Made by a program: the position numbers and the translations under genes. Below the pieces are notes generated by a model. It did not search any database and was not told where the DNA came from. It saw only the letters and a program-made list of their open reading frames with translations. DNA of 64,000 nt from an uncultured Porticoccus sp. (GTDB lineage: Bacteria; Pseudomonadota; Gammaproteobacteria; Pseudomonadales; Porticoccaceae): NCBI RefSeq assembly GCF_913061305.1, contig NZ_CAJXST010000010.1, positions 27,444 to 91,443 of the forward strand, in the 5' to 3' direction. Of the stretch, positions 1 through 9,612 are shown one piece after another. Every line of letters begins with the position of its first letter. Positions within the stretch are counted from its first letter, which is position 1.

Positions 1-2
1 GC

Positions 3-374
3 GCGGTGCTTGATTATTGGGAGGCCCGCGCAGAGCGACATTCGGTGAGGGCACACCAGATCCGGGAGGCATTGATCTCCCGGGTGGCGCTGAAGCTCAA
101 TCGTAACCTGTCACTGATTCGGGCACTGATGACCGTCGCTCCTCTGCTGGGGCTGCTGGGGACGGTGACCGGTATGATCGGTGTGTTCCAGGTGTTATCC
201 CTCAGTGGCGGTGGTGATGCCCGCGCCATGGCCGCAGGTGTCTCCCAGGCCACTATTCCCACCATGGCCGGTATGGTGGCAGCGCTGTCCGGGGTTTTTG
301 CCAATACCTATTTGCGTCGCGTGGCCGAGCGGGAGCGATTGCTGCTGGCCGACCATCTGACCATGGACCACTGA
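3..374 (+). CDS. exbB: ExbB/TolQ-family proton channel subunit (5' truncated)
   Basis: The C-terminal part of a MotA/TolQ/ExbB proton channel protein. The frame is open to the window edge, so the true start lies outside; the GTG at 6 is only the first possible start inside. The visible part holds the conserved last two membrane segments, with APLLGLLGTVTGMIGVFQ near residue 46 and SQATIPTMAGMVAALSGVFAN behind it, the signature of the family. Inner-membrane ExbB pentamers carry protons to drive TonB. exbD and tonB follow directly, and the order exbB-exbD-tonB-TPR is that of TonB2 systems of Vibrio, where an extra ExbB-like protein (TtpC) lies upstream; that gene may lie just outside this window (inference). 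Confidence 0.9.
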   Translation, partial: AVLDYWEARAERHSVRAHQIREALISRVALKLNRNLSLIRALMTVAPLLGLLGTVTGMIGVFQVLSLSGGGDARAMAAGVSQATIPTMAGMVAALSGVFANTYLRRVAERERLLLADHLTMDH

Positions 375-391
375 GGCGGTGAGTGACGACG

Positions 392-793
392 ATGCGTGAC
401 AGAATTTACCGCCAGCCGGATCCCCCCCAGTCGATTGATCTGACCCCCATGCTTGACGTGGTTTTTATCATGCTGATTTTTTTTATTGTCACAGCCACGT
501 TTATTCGCGAACCCGGTATTGATGTGGACCGTGCGGTCGCGGTCACCGGTGCCGGGCAAACACCCGCCATTCTGGTAGCAGTTGGTCAGGATGACAGTAT
601 CTGGATCGACCAGCAAAAGGTGGATCCAGGCAACTTGCGTCTGCATATTCTGCGTCTGCGCACTGAAAACCCCCACGGAGGCCTGGTGATCCAGGCAGAT
701 GGCCGGGCGGCCATGGCAACCCTGTCCCAGGTGGCTGATGCAGCGCGCTCGGCCGGGATAGATAACGTCTCCGTTTCCACCCGGAGTCCCTGA
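392..793 (+). CDS. exbD: ExbD-family biopolymer transport protein
   Basis: ExbD partner of the ExbB channel. The protein (about 133 aa, usual for the family) has a short cytoplasmic N-terminus, one membrane segment preceded by the SIDLTPMLDVVFIMLIFFIV motif, whose Asp is the proton-carrying residue in ExbD/TolR, and a periplasmic domain. Two starts are possible: GTG at 383 or ATG at 392. I chose ATG because GGTGAG at 378-383 is well spaced from it and the TolR/ExbD motif then lies at the usual distance. It begins 17 bases after exbB and is followed 5 bases later by tonB, so all are surely co-transcribed. Confidence 0.92.
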   Translation: MRDRIYRQPDPPQSIDLTPMLDVVFIMLIFFIVTATFIREPGIDVDRAVAVTGAGQTPAILVAVGQDDSIWIDQQKVDPGNLRLHILRLRTENPHGGLVIQADGRAAMATLSQVADAARSAGIDNVSVSTRSP

Positions 794-798
794 AACCC

Positions 799-1404
799 AT
801 GGTGTTGATGCGGTATGCACTGGCGGCAGTTCTCGGGTTGATCATGACGTTGGCACTGTTGCTGGGCATGCATGGGCTCATCACATCCTCGGGTGGGGCT
901 GAGCCGGACAGGTCATTGCGCAAAATAGCGGATATCTGGCAACCGCAACGAACCATTGAGGAGCAGCGCAAGGTAGTCCGACCGGAAAAACCCCGGGAAG
1001 CCGAGCGTCCGCCACCCCCGATGCCCGACCTCCAGGTCAATGTTGAGACGCCAAAGGGCACCGTCGATATGATGACGCCTTCAATGGAGGGGCTGCAGGT
1101 GGGGCTCGGTGGCTCATTTACCCGCGATTCGGATTACATTCCCGTCTATGTGCCCCAGCCCGATTATCCACCCATGGCCCTGCGGCAGGGTGTGGAGGGT
1201 TATGCAGTGGTGGAAGTGGTTATCACGGTTACCGGCAGTGTGCGGGATGTCAGACTGCTCGAAGAATCGCCGGCCAATAAAGGTTTTGGGAAATATGCCC
1301 TGAGAGCGGCAGAAAAACTTAAATACAAGCCCCGGGTTATCGATGGCAAGGCAGAAGAGGTGCCGGGTGTGTTGTATAAATTTTCTTTCCAGATTGCCAG
1401 GTAG
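799..1404 (+). CDS. tonB: TonB-family energy transducer
   Basis: Short TonB of 201 aa, the length of TonB2-type proteins rather than the longer E. coli TonB. An N-terminal membrane anchor (about residues 4-26) is followed by a small Pro-rich stretch (KPREAERPPPPMP, about residues 59-71) and a C-terminal TonB domain (about 114-200) with YVPQPDYPPMALRQGVEG and a closing LYKFSFQI strand. It spans the periplasm and contacts TonB boxes of outer-membrane receptors such as the two encoded at 50658 and 54589. The brief Pro-rich linker would need help to reach the outer membrane; in TonB2 systems accessory proteins are thought to matter, which fits the TPR gene downstream. Confidence 0.92.
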   Translation: MVLMRYALAAVLGLIMTLALLLGMHGLITSSGGAEPDRSLRKIADIWQPQRTIEEQRKVVRPEKPREAERPPPPMPDLQVNVETPKGTVDMMTPSMEGLQVGLGGSFTRDSDYIPVYVPQPDYPPMALRQGVEGYAVVEVVITVTGSVRDVRLLEESPANKGFGKYALRAAEKLKYKPRVIDGKAEEVPGVLYKFSFQIAR

Positions 1405-1407
1405 GTG

Positions 1408-2760
1408 ATGAAGCTATTATTGCAACAGCGGATGGGGTTGAGTCGTTGGTGGCTGCTGGTGGTGCTGGTGTTGGGGCCCTTGCAGCCCTGGGCAGTCTCC
1501 GAGGAGGCCGCCGAACAGAGACAGTATCAGGACACCAAGACCCGCCAGAGACAGGCGGTTGGGCAGGCCTGCGCTAATCAACTGGAGCCCCTTCAGGCGG
1601 TGTTGCAAGGCGACAGTGCCCCGTCCCTGGCCCAACTCAGTGAATTGATTGAACAGCTGGGCGGTCTGCTGGACCGGCCCTGCAGTTCCAGTTATGAAAA
1701 ATCACAAATCTACAATTTGCTGGGCTATAGCCACTATTCTCTGGAGCAGTATCCCCGCGCTATCGATAACTACCTGAAAATGCTCGCCGAGCCAGAGGTG
1801 GACGATCGGCAGAAAGTGGCTACCCGCTATACCGTGGCCCAGCTGTATTTCATGCAGGAGGATTATGGCCGGGCTGCCCGGCAGCTGGAAACCTGGCTGG
1901 CGGAAGCCCCGGAGCCGGGCAGTGATGGACGTATGTTGCTGGCTCAAGCGTATTACTACCTCAAGCGTCAGGACGAATCCCTGCGTCTGGTTAACCAGAT
2001 CGTGGCGGAGGCCCTGTCCGGTGGAAAAATACCGAAAGAGAGCTGGTGGTCCCTGCAGCGTGTACTTTTCTACGAGCGGGGCGAGTATCAGAAAGTGATA
2101 GCGGTGCTCAAGCAGCTGGTGACGCACTATCCCAGCACCCGCTACTGGCAGCAGCTGGGCGGGATTTTTGGTCAGCTTGAGCGGAGTGGCGATCAGCTTG
2201 CCGTGATGGACCTGCTGCATTTGCAGCGACAATTAAACGATCAGCGGCAGTTGCTGTCCCTGGCGTATCTCTATCTGGGTGCCGAGGTACCTTTTCGGGC
2301 CGCCAGGATTCTCGATGAAGGCATGAACAGTGGTGTCATTGAACCGACGGCAAAGAACCTGGAGACCTTGGGTGGCGCCTGGCAGCTGGCACGCGAGACT
2401 GACAAGGCGTTGCCGGTGTTGCAGCGGGCGGCGAATCTGTCGGATAGCGGGGCAATTGCTTCCCGGTTGGCGTCTGCCTATCTGGATGCCAACGATAATT
2501 CGGCCGCCGTTCGGGAGGCGCGCAATGCCCTGCGCAAAGGCGACCTGTCCCGTCCGGCCCTGACGCGTCTCACCCTCGGCGCGGCACTGGTCAACCTGAA
2601 CTGTTATCGGGAGGCAGAGCCAGTATTTGAGGCGGCGACAGCGGATCAAAATGTCCGTAAAACTGCCCGGCAGTGGTTGCAATATGTTCGCAGCGAGGCG
2701 GCCCGCAGAGAAAAACTCATGGAGATGGATGCGGATATCGCGGGTTGCCAAGCGACTTAG
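1408..2760 (+). CDS. exported TPR-repeat protein of the TonB2-type cluster
   Basis: About 450 aa with an N-terminal signal sequence (hydrophobic WWLLVVLVLGPLQPWAV, roughly residues 14-30) followed by many degenerate TPR helices (for example YNLLGYSHYSLEQYPRAIDNY and YTVAQLYFMQEDYGRAARQLE). Members of this family occur at the end of exbB2-exbD2-tonB2 operons in Vibrio and many other gammaproteobacteria; their precise role is unsettled. It follows tonB with no gap (TAG at 1402-1404, then GTGATG), and the operon closes with a terminator. Either GTG 1405 or ATG 1408 could start it; the proteins differ by one residue. No lipobox was seen. Confidence 0.82.
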   Translation: MKLLLQQRMGLSRWWLLVVLVLGPLQPWAVSEEAAEQRQYQDTKTRQRQAVGQACANQLEPLQAVLQGDSAPSLAQLSELIEQLGGLLDRPCSSSYEKSQIYNLLGYSHYSLEQYPRAIDNYLKMLAEPEVDDRQKVATRYTVAQLYFMQEDYGRAARQLETWLAEAPEPGSDGRMLLAQAYYYLKRQDESLRLVNQIVAEALSGGKIPKESWWSLQRVLFYERGEYQKVIAVLKQLVTHYPSTRYWQQLGGIFGQLERSGDQLAVMDLLHLQRQLNDQRQLLSLAYLYLGAEVPFRAARILDEGMNSGVIEPTAKNLETLGGAWQLARETDKALPVLQRAANLSDSGAIASRLASAYLDANDNSAAVREARNALRKGDLSRPALTRLTLGAALVNLNCYREAEPVFEAATADQNVRKTARQWLQYVRSEAARREKLMEMDADIAGCQAT

Positions 2761-2790
2761 GGCTTGTACACATCACTAATCTATCAGATT

Positions 2791-2821
2791 AAAAAAACCG
2801 GCCATGTTGGCCGGTTTTTTT
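2791..2821. terminator. bidirectional intrinsic terminator
   Basis: A-tract, perfect CCGGCCA/TGGCCGG stem with a 3-base loop, then a T-tract. It works on both strands and separates the plus-strand TonB cluster from the minus-strand ilvD that ends at 2839. Confidence 0.9.
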
Positions 2822-2838
2822 ATAGCGGTCGCCCGTGG

Positions 2839-4680
2839 CTATTTGATGGTGATCAGATTCAGATCACGCACGGCGCCGCGGTCGGCGCTGGTCGCCAGTG
2901 CGGCATAAGCCTGCAGTGCAGCAGATACCCGGCGAGGCCGTTTTTCCACTGGATGCCAGCCCAGGTCATCCTGTTCGACACGGCGCTCCGCCAGTTGCTG
3001 ATCGCTGAGCGCTACGTTGATGGTGCGCCCGGGGATATCAATTTCAATGATATCGCCATTCCTGACCAGGCCGATGGCGCCGCCGGCGGCGGCTTCAGGT
3101 GAGACGTGGCCGATGGACAGGCCGGAGGTCCCTCCCGAAAAACGCCCGTCGGTGATCAGTGCGCAGTCCTTGCCCAGCCCTTTCGACTTGAGATAGCTGG
3201 TGGGGTAGAGCATCTCCTGCATACCCGGGCCGCCGCGGGGTCCCTCATAGCGAATAATGACCACATCGCCAGCTTTGACCCGGTCGTTGAGAATATCCTC
3301 GACCGCCTGGTCCTGGCTTTCGCAAATATGGGCCGGGCCGGAGAAAACCAGAATTGAGTCATCCACGCCGGAGGTTTTCACCACACAGCCGTTCAGGGCG
3401 ATATTGCCGTACAGTACGGCCAGCCCCCCCTCCAGACTGAAGGCGTGCTCAAGGCTGCGGATACAGCCGTTTTGGCGGTCGGCATCCAGGGAGCCCCAGC
3501 GGGTATCCTGGCTGAAGGCCTGTTGGGTGGGGATGCCGGCGGGGCCGGCCTTGAAGAATTTTGTCAGCGCCTCGTCATTGTTGCGCATGATATCCCAGCT
3601 GGCTAAGGCCGCCGCCATGGTCGGTGTGTGAACCGTAGAGACATCCGTGTGCAGCAGTCCCGCGCGATCCAGTTCGCCGAGAATGCCGAACACGCCACCG
3701 GCGCGATGTACGTCCTCGACGTGATATTGCGGGGTACTGGGCGCCACCTTGCAGAGTTGTGGCACTTTCCGCGACAGTCGGTCGATGTCGGCCATGGTGA
3801 AGTCCACGTTGGCTTCCTGGGCGGCGGCCAGGAGATGGAGAATGGTATTGGTGGAACCACCCATGGCGATGTCCATGGTCATGGCATTTTCAAACGCCTC
3901 GAAGCTGGCAATGGAGCGGGGCAGCACGGCCAGGTGGTCCTCTTCGTAGTACTCCCGGGCCATTGAGACGATGCGGCGACCCGCTTCTTCAAAGAGTCTG
4001 CGGCGGTCTGCATGGGTCGCCAGCGTGGTGCCATTGCCCGGCAGGGACAAGCCCAGTGCTTCGGTGAGACAGTTCATCGAATTCGCCGTAAACATCCCCG
4101 AACAGGAACCGCAGGTAGGGCAGGCGGAGCGTTCATATTCATTGGCTTTTTCGTCGGAGGCATCGGGATCAGCGGCAATCACCATGGCATCCACCAGGTC
4201 CAGCTTATGCTCGGAAAGCTTGGTTTTACCGGCTTCCATGGGCCCGCCGGAGACAAAAATGGTCGGTATATTGAGCCGCATCGCCGCCATCAGCATGCCG
4301 GGGGTGATCTTGTCACAGTTGGAAATACACACCAGTGCATCGGCACAGTGGGCATTCACCATGTATTCCACCGAGTCGGCGATAATATCCCGCGAAGGCA
4401 GTGAGTAGAGCATGCCGTCGTGGCCCATGGCGATGCCGTCATCCACGGCAATCGTATTGAATTCCTTGCCCACCCCGCCGGCTTTTTCGATCTCGCCGAT
4501 GACCAGTTGGCCCATGTCTTTCAGGTGGACATGCCCCGGCACAAACTGGGTAAAGGAGTTGGCAACGGCGATGATCGGCTTGTCAAAGTCGCCATCTTTC
4601 ATGCCGGTGGCCCGCCACAGGGCGCGGGCACCAGACATGTTGCGGCCTTGGGTGGTGGTGTGTGAGCGATATACCGGCAT
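2839..4680 (-). CDS. ilvD: dihydroxy-acid dehydratase
   Basis: Fe-S enzyme of branched-chain amino acid synthesis, converting dihydroxyisovalerate and dihydroxymethylvalerate to the 2-oxo acids. Protein of 613 aa, close to E. coli IlvD (616). It starts [19 protein letters not shown], the typical N-terminus; the upstream in-frame extension to 4719 lacks family similarity, and AGAGAAGG-type Shine-Dalgarno sequence sits just upstream of the ATG at 4680. Cluster cysteines are visible in CISNCDK (Cys-122) and in [10 protein letters not shown] (Cys-187 to 193), and the C-terminal half has [20 protein letters not shown]. It lies 71 bases after argA on the same strand, and may share the arginine-gene transcript. 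ilvE for the last step is at 12570. Confidence 0.97.
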   Translation of the reverse strand: MPVYRSHTTTQGRNMSGARALWRATGMKDGDFDKPIIAVANSFTQFVPGHVHLKDMGQLVIGEIEKAGGVGKEFNTIAVDDGIAMGHDGMLYSLPSRDIIADSVEYMVNAHCADALVCISNCDKITPGMLMAAMRLNIPTIFVSGGPMEAGKTKLSEHKLDLVDAMVIAADPDASDEKANEYERSACPTCGSCSGMFTANSMNCLTEALGLSLPGNGTTLATHADRRRLFEEAGRRIVSMAREYYEEDHLAVLPRSIASFEAFENAMTMDIAMGGSTNTILHLLAAAQEANVDFTMADIDRLSRKVPQLCKVAPSTPQYHVEDVHRAGGVFGILGELDRAGLLHTDVSTVHTPTMAAALASWDIMRNNDEALTKFFKAGPAGIPTQQAFSQDTRWGSLDADRQNGCIRSLEHAFSLEGGLAVLYGNIALNGCVVKTSGVDDSILVFSGPAHICESQDQAVEDILNDRVKAGDVVIIRYEGPRGGPGMQEMLYPTSYLKSKGLGKDCALITDGRFSGGTSGLSIGHVSPEAAAGGAIGLVRNGDIIEIDIPGRTINVALSDQQLAERRVEQDDLGWHPVEKRPRRVSAALQAYAALATSADRGAVRDLNLITIK

Positions 4681-4751
4681 GATTGGCCTCTTCTCTTCCT
4701 CAACAAAACAGGGCGCCAAGGATAGCAGAGACCGGCCCGGGTAATCAGCAG

Positions 4752-6059
4752 TTATACGAGATTCTTGCAGAATATCCGGGAGTTGCGCTGGAAGTTGTAC
4801 AGGGACTTGCGCTCGGCCGGCAATTCATCCAGCGAGCTGTCTACAAAGCCCTTTTCCTTGAACCAGTCGCTGGCCCGGGTGGTCAGTACGAATAACTGCC
4901 TGATGCCCTGCAGGGCCGCCTGGGTTTCCAGTTGGGCGAGCAGGCGACTGGCAAACCCGCGATTGAGAAAATCGGGATGGGTTACCACACAGGCCAGTTC
5001 CGCCGACACCCCGTCCCTGAACGGGTAGAGTGCAGCACAACCCACCAGCATCCCCTCGGCATGGAGCATGACAGTAAAACGGGAGATCTCTGTTTCGAGC
5101 AATTCCCTGGAGCGCTTGACCAGAATGCCTTTTTGCTCCAGTGGTTCGATGAGTTCCAGCAGTCCGCGCACGTCATCAATGGTGGCCTGGCGAATCACCT
5201 CCCGACCGTTTTTCAGCACCAGCGTACCGCTACCTTCGAGGGTAAACAGTTCGGTGAGCAGGGCGCCGTTGTCCTCATAGCTGATGATGTGTCCTCTTAG
5301 CACCCCGTTCTCGCAGGCCTGGTAGCAGGCCATCAAGGCATGCTGCAGTGGCACATTGTCCTTCAGCACGTTGAGGCATTGGGGTACCTCGTTCAGCGAC
5401 AGCATCTTCAACAGATCGCCCTGTTGGGTTTTTACGCCGCCGCCCGTGCTGAAAATGATCAGCTTTTCCGCCCCCATACTGACGGCGGCCTGGGTGGCGA
5501 TATCCTCATAATTGAGATTGTAGGCTTCACCGGTAGGTGAGTAACCAATCGGCGACAGCAGTACGATGGCCTCGTCTTCCAGTTGTCTCTGAATGGCCTT
5601 GTGGTCGATTCGCCTCACTTCACCGGTGTGATGGAAATCGATGCCCTCGCGAACCCCCAGTGGTTTGGCGGTGATCAGGTTGCCACCCAGTACCCGAATC
5701 CGTGCGCCGTGCATGGGCGAGTTGGTGGCACCGGTAGAGAGCTTGGCTTCGATGGAAATGCGCGCGCTGCCCACGGCATCCTTGACGCAGACCATAGTGG
5801 CCGAATCGGTAATCCGTGTGTACTGGTCAAACTGTGGGCTGATAGCATTGCCCTTCAGCCGTTCCTCAATCTGCGGCCTGGCGCCGTGCACCAGCACCAG
5901 CTTTATGCCGAGGCTGTGCAGCAGTGCGATGTCATGGACGATATTGATGAAATTGGCATGGGCAATGGCCTCGCCGCTCAGGGCAAGAACAAAGGTTTTC
6001 CCCCGGTGTGTGTTGATGTACGGGGAGGTATCGCGTAGAAATTTTACGTAGTCGGACAC
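4752..6059 (-). CDS. argA: N-acetylglutamate synthase
   Basis: First enzyme of arginine synthesis, transferring acetyl from acetyl-CoA to glutamate. 435 aa against 443 in E. coli ArgA. Domain order is the classical one: an amino-acid-kinase fold (about residues 20-280; KTFVALSGEA-like start, [32 protein letters not shown]) that binds arginine for feedback control, then a GNAT acetyltransferase domain (about 290-430) with [19 protein letters not shown] as the acetyl-CoA loop. It lies 30 bases downstream of argE on the same strand, so the first and fifth steps of the linear acetyl-ornithine pathway are encoded together. Confidence 0.96.
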   Translation of the reverse strand: MSDYVKFLRDTSPYINTHRGKTFVLALSGEAIAHANFINIVHDIALLHSLGIKLVLVHGARPQIEERLKGNAISPQFDQYTRITDSATMVCVKDAVGSARISIEAKLSTGATNSPMHGARIRVLGGNLITAKPLGVREGIDFHHTGEVRRIDHKAIQRQLEDEAIVLLSPIGYSPTGEAYNLNYEDIATQAAVSMGAEKLIIFSTGGGVKTQQGDLLKMLSLNEVPQCLNVLKDNVPLQHALMACYQACENGVLRGHIISYEDNGALLTELFTLEGSGTLVLKNGREVIRQATIDDVRGLLELIEPLEQKGILVKRSRELLETEISRFTVMLHAEGMLVGCAALYPFRDGVSAELACVVTHPDFLNRGFASRLLAQLETQAALQGIRQLFVLTTRASDWFKEKGFVDSSLDELPAERKSLYNFQRNSRIFCKNLV

Positions 6060-6089
6060 AGCGTTGGCCTGAAGATTATCCTGTCATCA

Positions 6090-7217
6090 TTATAAGCAGC
6101 AGCGACCGATCAGTTGTACCAGAAAATCAACTGTGGGCTGTATTCGGTCAATGGCCAGGTATTCATCGGGTTGATGTGCCTGCTCGACGCTGCCGGGTCC
6201 AAGTACCACCACATCCATCCCCAGCTCTTTCAGGTAGGGCGCTTCGGTAGCAAACGACACCGACCCGCTGGTGTAATTGGTCAGGGATTCACAAATTTTC
6301 ACCAGAGTGGAATCCGCGCCTGAGTCAAAAGCGGGGACACTGTAATGCTCCAGTGAAATAGCGACCCCGTCACGCTGCCGAAAGGGCAGGATGCGGTCGT
6401 TTATCTGTTGCTGCAATGCCACCGTATCCATGCCCGGCAATAGTCGGATTTCAAAGCCCAGTTCGCAGTGGCCACAGATACGATTGGGGTTGTTACCGCC
6501 GTGAATACAGCCCAGATTCATGGTTGGATAGCCGACACTGAACATCGGGTTATGATATTTTTCGCGCAGCTCATTCCGCAGTGACAGCAGCTCGCCCATC
6601 GCGCTGTGCATGGTTTCCATGGCATTGCGTCCCAGGGTGGGATCGCTGGAGTGGCCGGAGCGGCCCTCTATGATCAGCTTTTCCACCATGATGCCTTTGT
6701 GCATATTGATGGGTTTCATTCCAGTGGGCTCGCCAATCAGGGCATAGCGGGCGCTGGGTTTGCCCGCCGCGGTCAGAGCCAATGCGCCGGACATGGAGGA
6801 CTCTTCATCTGCAGTTGCCAGCACAATCAGTGGCTGCTGAAGTGTTTGACGGGAAAACTGTCTGGCGGCTTCAATGACCAGTGGAAAAAACCCCTTCATG
6901 TCACAGGTGCCGAGACCGTAGAGGCGCCGGTCTTTCTCCAGCAATTTTAAGGGGTTGTGTGTCCAGCGGGCTTCATCGCAGGGCACCGTGTCGGTGTGAC
7001 CCGCCAACACTAATCCGCCGGGACCACTGCCCAGCGTGGCGATCAAATTGGCTTTGCGGGGATCCTGCAGGGGCATGATCTCCACGGTAAAACCGAGATC
7101 TTCCAGCCAGCCTGCCAACAACTCAATCACCGCCCGGTTTCCCTGGTCGAGGGCGGGGTTGACGCTGCTGATCGAAGGGGTGGCAATCAGCTGTTGCAGC
7201 ATGGGCATAATTTGCAT
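6090..7217 (-). CDS. argE: acetylornithine deacetylase
   Basis: M20-family zinc hydrolase that releases ornithine from N-acetylornithine, about 375 aa (E. coli 383). Metal-site motifs are present: LAGHTDTVP with the metal His/Asp, then TCDMKGF, and ADEESSMSGA carrying the catalytic Glu pair. The frame is open up to 7292, but the extra N-terminal 25 residues are not like the family; MQIMPMLQQLIATPSIS at 7217 aligns with the usual ArgE start. No strong Shine-Dalgarno sequence supports either, so the start is uncertain by a few codons (7208 is also possible). Presence of both ArgA and ArgE implies the linear pathway. Confidence 0.93.
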   Translation of the reverse strand: MQIMPMLQQLIATPSISSVNPALDQGNRAVIELLAGWLEDLGFTVEIMPLQDPRKANLIATLGSGPGGLVLAGHTDTVPCDEARWTHNPLKLLEKDRRLYGLGTCDMKGFFPLVIEAARQFSRQTLQQPLIVLATADEESSMSGALALTAAGKPSARYALIGEPTGMKPINMHKGIMVEKLIIEGRSGHSSDPTLGRNAMETMHSAMGELLSLRNELREKYHNPMFSVGYPTMNLGCIHGGNNPNRICGHCELGFEIRLLPGMDTVALQQQINDRILPFRQRDGVAISLEHYSVPAFDSGADSTLVKICESLTNYTSGSVSFATEAPYLKELGMDVVVLGPGSVEQAHQPDEYLAIDRIQPTVDFLVQLIGRCCL

Positions 7218-7311
7218 GGCCTGCAGTGTACGGGCGGCGGGTAAAAAAGCAATTGCCACCATCAGGCGACCAGCTAAAGGCTCGTGGCGCATGACAGGTG
7301 GAACGAGTGGT

Positions 7312-7551
7312 TTATTTGCTGGATAGGGTTTTCATCAGTACACGGAGATTGGATAGGGCCTCAACGTCGGAATGCCCGCTCTCTATATCCTTGATGTAGG
7401 CACAGGCCGCCTTTTGCGCGGCCTCCCTGCTGGGAAAAGGACCGAGCATGCCATGGGTCTCACGGACGGCAAAATACCAGGAACCGTTCATACACTCGAT
7501 GCGTTCCGAGCGGAAGTGGGTGGCGTTTTCCTCGCCGTGCCTGATGGTCAT
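7312..7551 (-). CDS. small conserved protein, DUF6316-like
   Basis: 79-aa soluble protein, MTIRHGEENATHFRSER at the N-terminus with a central NGSWYFAVRETHGMLGPF block followed by SREAAQKAACAY, which resembles the DUF6316 family of short gammaproteobacterial proteins of unknown function (assignment from memory). The start at 7551 is fixed by a perfect AAGGAG six bases upstream. It is on the same strand as argE, 94 bases before that gene's chosen start, so it may head the argE-argA-ilvD transcript. The GPF-SREAA segment recalls GYF-like or SPOR-unrelated small folds, but no function can be claimed. Confidence 0.7.
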   Translation of the reverse strand: MTIRHGEENATHFRSERIECMNGSWYFAVRETHGMLGPFPSREAAQKAACAYIKDIESGHSDVEALSNLRVLMKTLSSK

Positions 7552-7761
7552 GACAGACTCCTTCACCTAGCGAAAACAGGGGCAATGCCCTATTGAAAGT
7601 ATGAGTCAATTATCCCCGGAAAGCCCGGGTTGGGTAACAAATATGTTTTGTGTGACCTGATTCGGCGGTGCGTACTTGTACTATGCATGCGGTGATCATT
7701 GTCGCTACAACCCTCAGCCGTCATACTCTGATCTGTGAATCGGATAAATCGGGTAAATGTT

Positions 7762-9540
7762 ATGGTATCAGCCGCTGAGATGCCGGAGCGTCTACTGGAC
7801 CTGGGCAATGTGCTCAACGATCTGGTGGCCGATGGCCTGTTGTCGCGCAGCGATGCCAATATGCTCGCCGGGGCGCAGCGCAGCCGCGAGCAGGCACTGC
7901 TGCATCCGCTGGCCTATATCGCAGGACAGCGTCCAGACAACCCCTCGAAACCCGGCAAGCAGCTCAATATCGATACTCTGACCCGCTGGCTGGCAGAGAA
8001 GGCCGACCTGGAAGTGGCACATATCGACCCGTTGCAGATTGATGTTGCCAGGGTCACCGAGGTCATGTCTTTTCAGTTTGCCCGCCGCCACAGTATTCTG
8101 TGTATTGGCGTCAACGATACGGAATTGCTGATCGCGACGATGCAACCCTTCATCACGGAGTGGATGGCAAACCTTGAACAGACCAGCCGCAAAACCATCA
8201 GGCGGGTGGTGGTCAATCCGGTCGATCTGGCCAAGTACACCGTGGAATTCTACTCGCTGGCCAAATCGGTGTTTGGTGCGAAGGGCATTGCTGGCTCTAA
8301 ACGGTCGGGTGTCACGAATTTTGAGCAGTTGTTACAGATCGGCTCCCTCAAGGATCCCGATGCCCAGGATCAGCACATTATCAATATTGTGGACTGGTTG
8401 CTGCAGTATGCTTTCGACCAGCGGGCCAGTGATATTCATCTGGAGCCGCGGCGGGACAAGGGCCGGATTCGCTTTCGCATCGATGGCGTGTTGCATCAGG
8501 TCTATGATCTGCCCGATCAGGTGATGACCGCCGTCACCAGTCGTCTGAAAATTCTCGGCCGCATGAACGTAGCGGAAAAACGCCGCCCCCAGGACGGTCG
8601 GGTCAAGACCGTCACGCCAGCGGGTGGCGAAGTAGAGCTGCGTCTGTCCACCCTGCCCACCGCTTTTGGCGAAAAGCTGGTGATGCGGATTTTTGATCCC
8701 GATGTGCTGCTGCGCAGCTTTACCGATTTGGGGCTCAGTGGCGATGACCTGAAACGCTGGGAGATCATGACCGGTCGGCCCCATGGCATCGTGCTGGTCA
8801 CCGGCCCCACTGGCTCGGGTAAAACCACCACCCTTTACTCCACCCTCAAGCGACTTGCCACCGAGGATGTGAACGTCAGTACCATCGAGGACCCCATCGA
8901 GATGGTCGAGGACAGCTTCAACCAGAGTCAGGTACAGCATAAAATCGACTTCGATTTCGCCGCGGGCATTCGAACCCTGATGCGGCAGGACCCGGATATC
9001 ATCATGGTGGGCGAAATCCGGGACCTGGAGACAGCGCAGATGGCGATCCAGGCCGCCCTCACCGGACACCTTGTGTTGTCAACGCTGCACACCAATGATG
9101 CGCCCTCAGCGATCACCCGACTGCTGGACCTGGGCATTCCCGCCCACCTGATCAAGGTGACGGTCAACGGTATTATGGCCCAGCGCCTGGTGCGGACACT
9201 CTGTCCGCACTGCAAGGAGGCGGTAACCGTTGATCCGGCAGACTGGGAGTCGCTGGTGCGCCCCTGGAAAGTCAAATCACCGGCGACCATCTACCGCCCG
9301 GCAGGTTGTCTGGAGTGCCGCAATACCGGTTATCTCGGGCGGCAGGGTCTCTACGAGATTCTGCCGTTGACGGAAACCATCAAACCACTGATCACCTCGG
9401 ATACCAATATTTCCGCACTGCGTCTGCAGGCCATGAAAGAGGGGATGAGAACGTTGCGTCTCAGTGGTGCGCAGAAAGTGGGTGCGGGGTCTACCTCGGT
9501 GGAAGAGGTGATGCGCGTGGCCCCTGAATCGGGTGGATAG
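7762..9540 (+). CDS. orphan PilB/GspE-type secretion ATPase
   Basis: Hexameric ATPase of the type II secretion/type IV pilus family, about 592 aa. An N-terminal GspE-N domain is followed by the RecA-like core with Walker A GPTGSGKTTT near residue 348, Asp box STIEDPIEM, Walker B-like RQDPDIIMVGEIRD and His box LSTLHTNDA. A zinc-binding CPHC...CLEC pair sits in the C-terminal part, as in PilB and GspE. No pilin, platform protein (PilC/GspF) or peptidase gene is nearby, so partners must be encoded elsewhere or the protein has another role. Starts at 7735 (GTG), 7762 (ATG) and 7780 (ATG) are all possible; none has a good Shine-Dalgarno sequence. Confidence 0.87.
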   Translation: MVSAAEMPERLLDLGNVLNDLVADGLLSRSDANMLAGAQRSREQALLHPLAYIAGQRPDNPSKPGKQLNIDTLTRWLAEKADLEVAHIDPLQIDVARVTEVMSFQFARRHSILCIGVNDTELLIATMQPFITEWMANLEQTSRKTIRRVVVNPVDLAKYTVEFYSLAKSVFGAKGIAGSKRSGVTNFEQLLQIGSLKDPDAQDQHIINIVDWLLQYAFDQRASDIHLEPRRDKGRIRFRIDGVLHQVYDLPDQVMTAVTSRLKILGRMNVAEKRRPQDGRVKTVTPAGGEVELRLSTLPTAFGEKLVMRIFDPDVLLRSFTDLGLSGDDLKRWEIMTGRPHGIVLVTGPTGSGKTTTLYSTLKRLATEDVNVSTIEDPIEMVEDSFNQSQVQHKIDFDFAAGIRTLMRQDPDIIMVGEIRDLETAQMAIQAALTGHLVLSTLHTNDAPSAITRLLDLGIPAHLIKVTVNGIMAQRLVRTLCPHCKEAVTVDPADWESLVRPWKVKSPATIYRPAGCLECRNTGYLGRQGLYEILPLTETIKPLITSDTNISALRLQAMKEGMRTLRLSGAQKVGAGSTSVEEVMRVAPESGG

Positions 9541-9612
9541 ACCATCCCCGATGGCTGCCATGTCTGTGTCAATGCCAACCCTATTATCCTGTCGAATCGA
9601 GAAAGTCGCGTT

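Noticed and set aside
8332..9069. 245-aa minus-strand frame inside the PilB/GspE-like gene
   Set aside because: Shadow of a conserved ATPase gene; no ribosome site or family motif.
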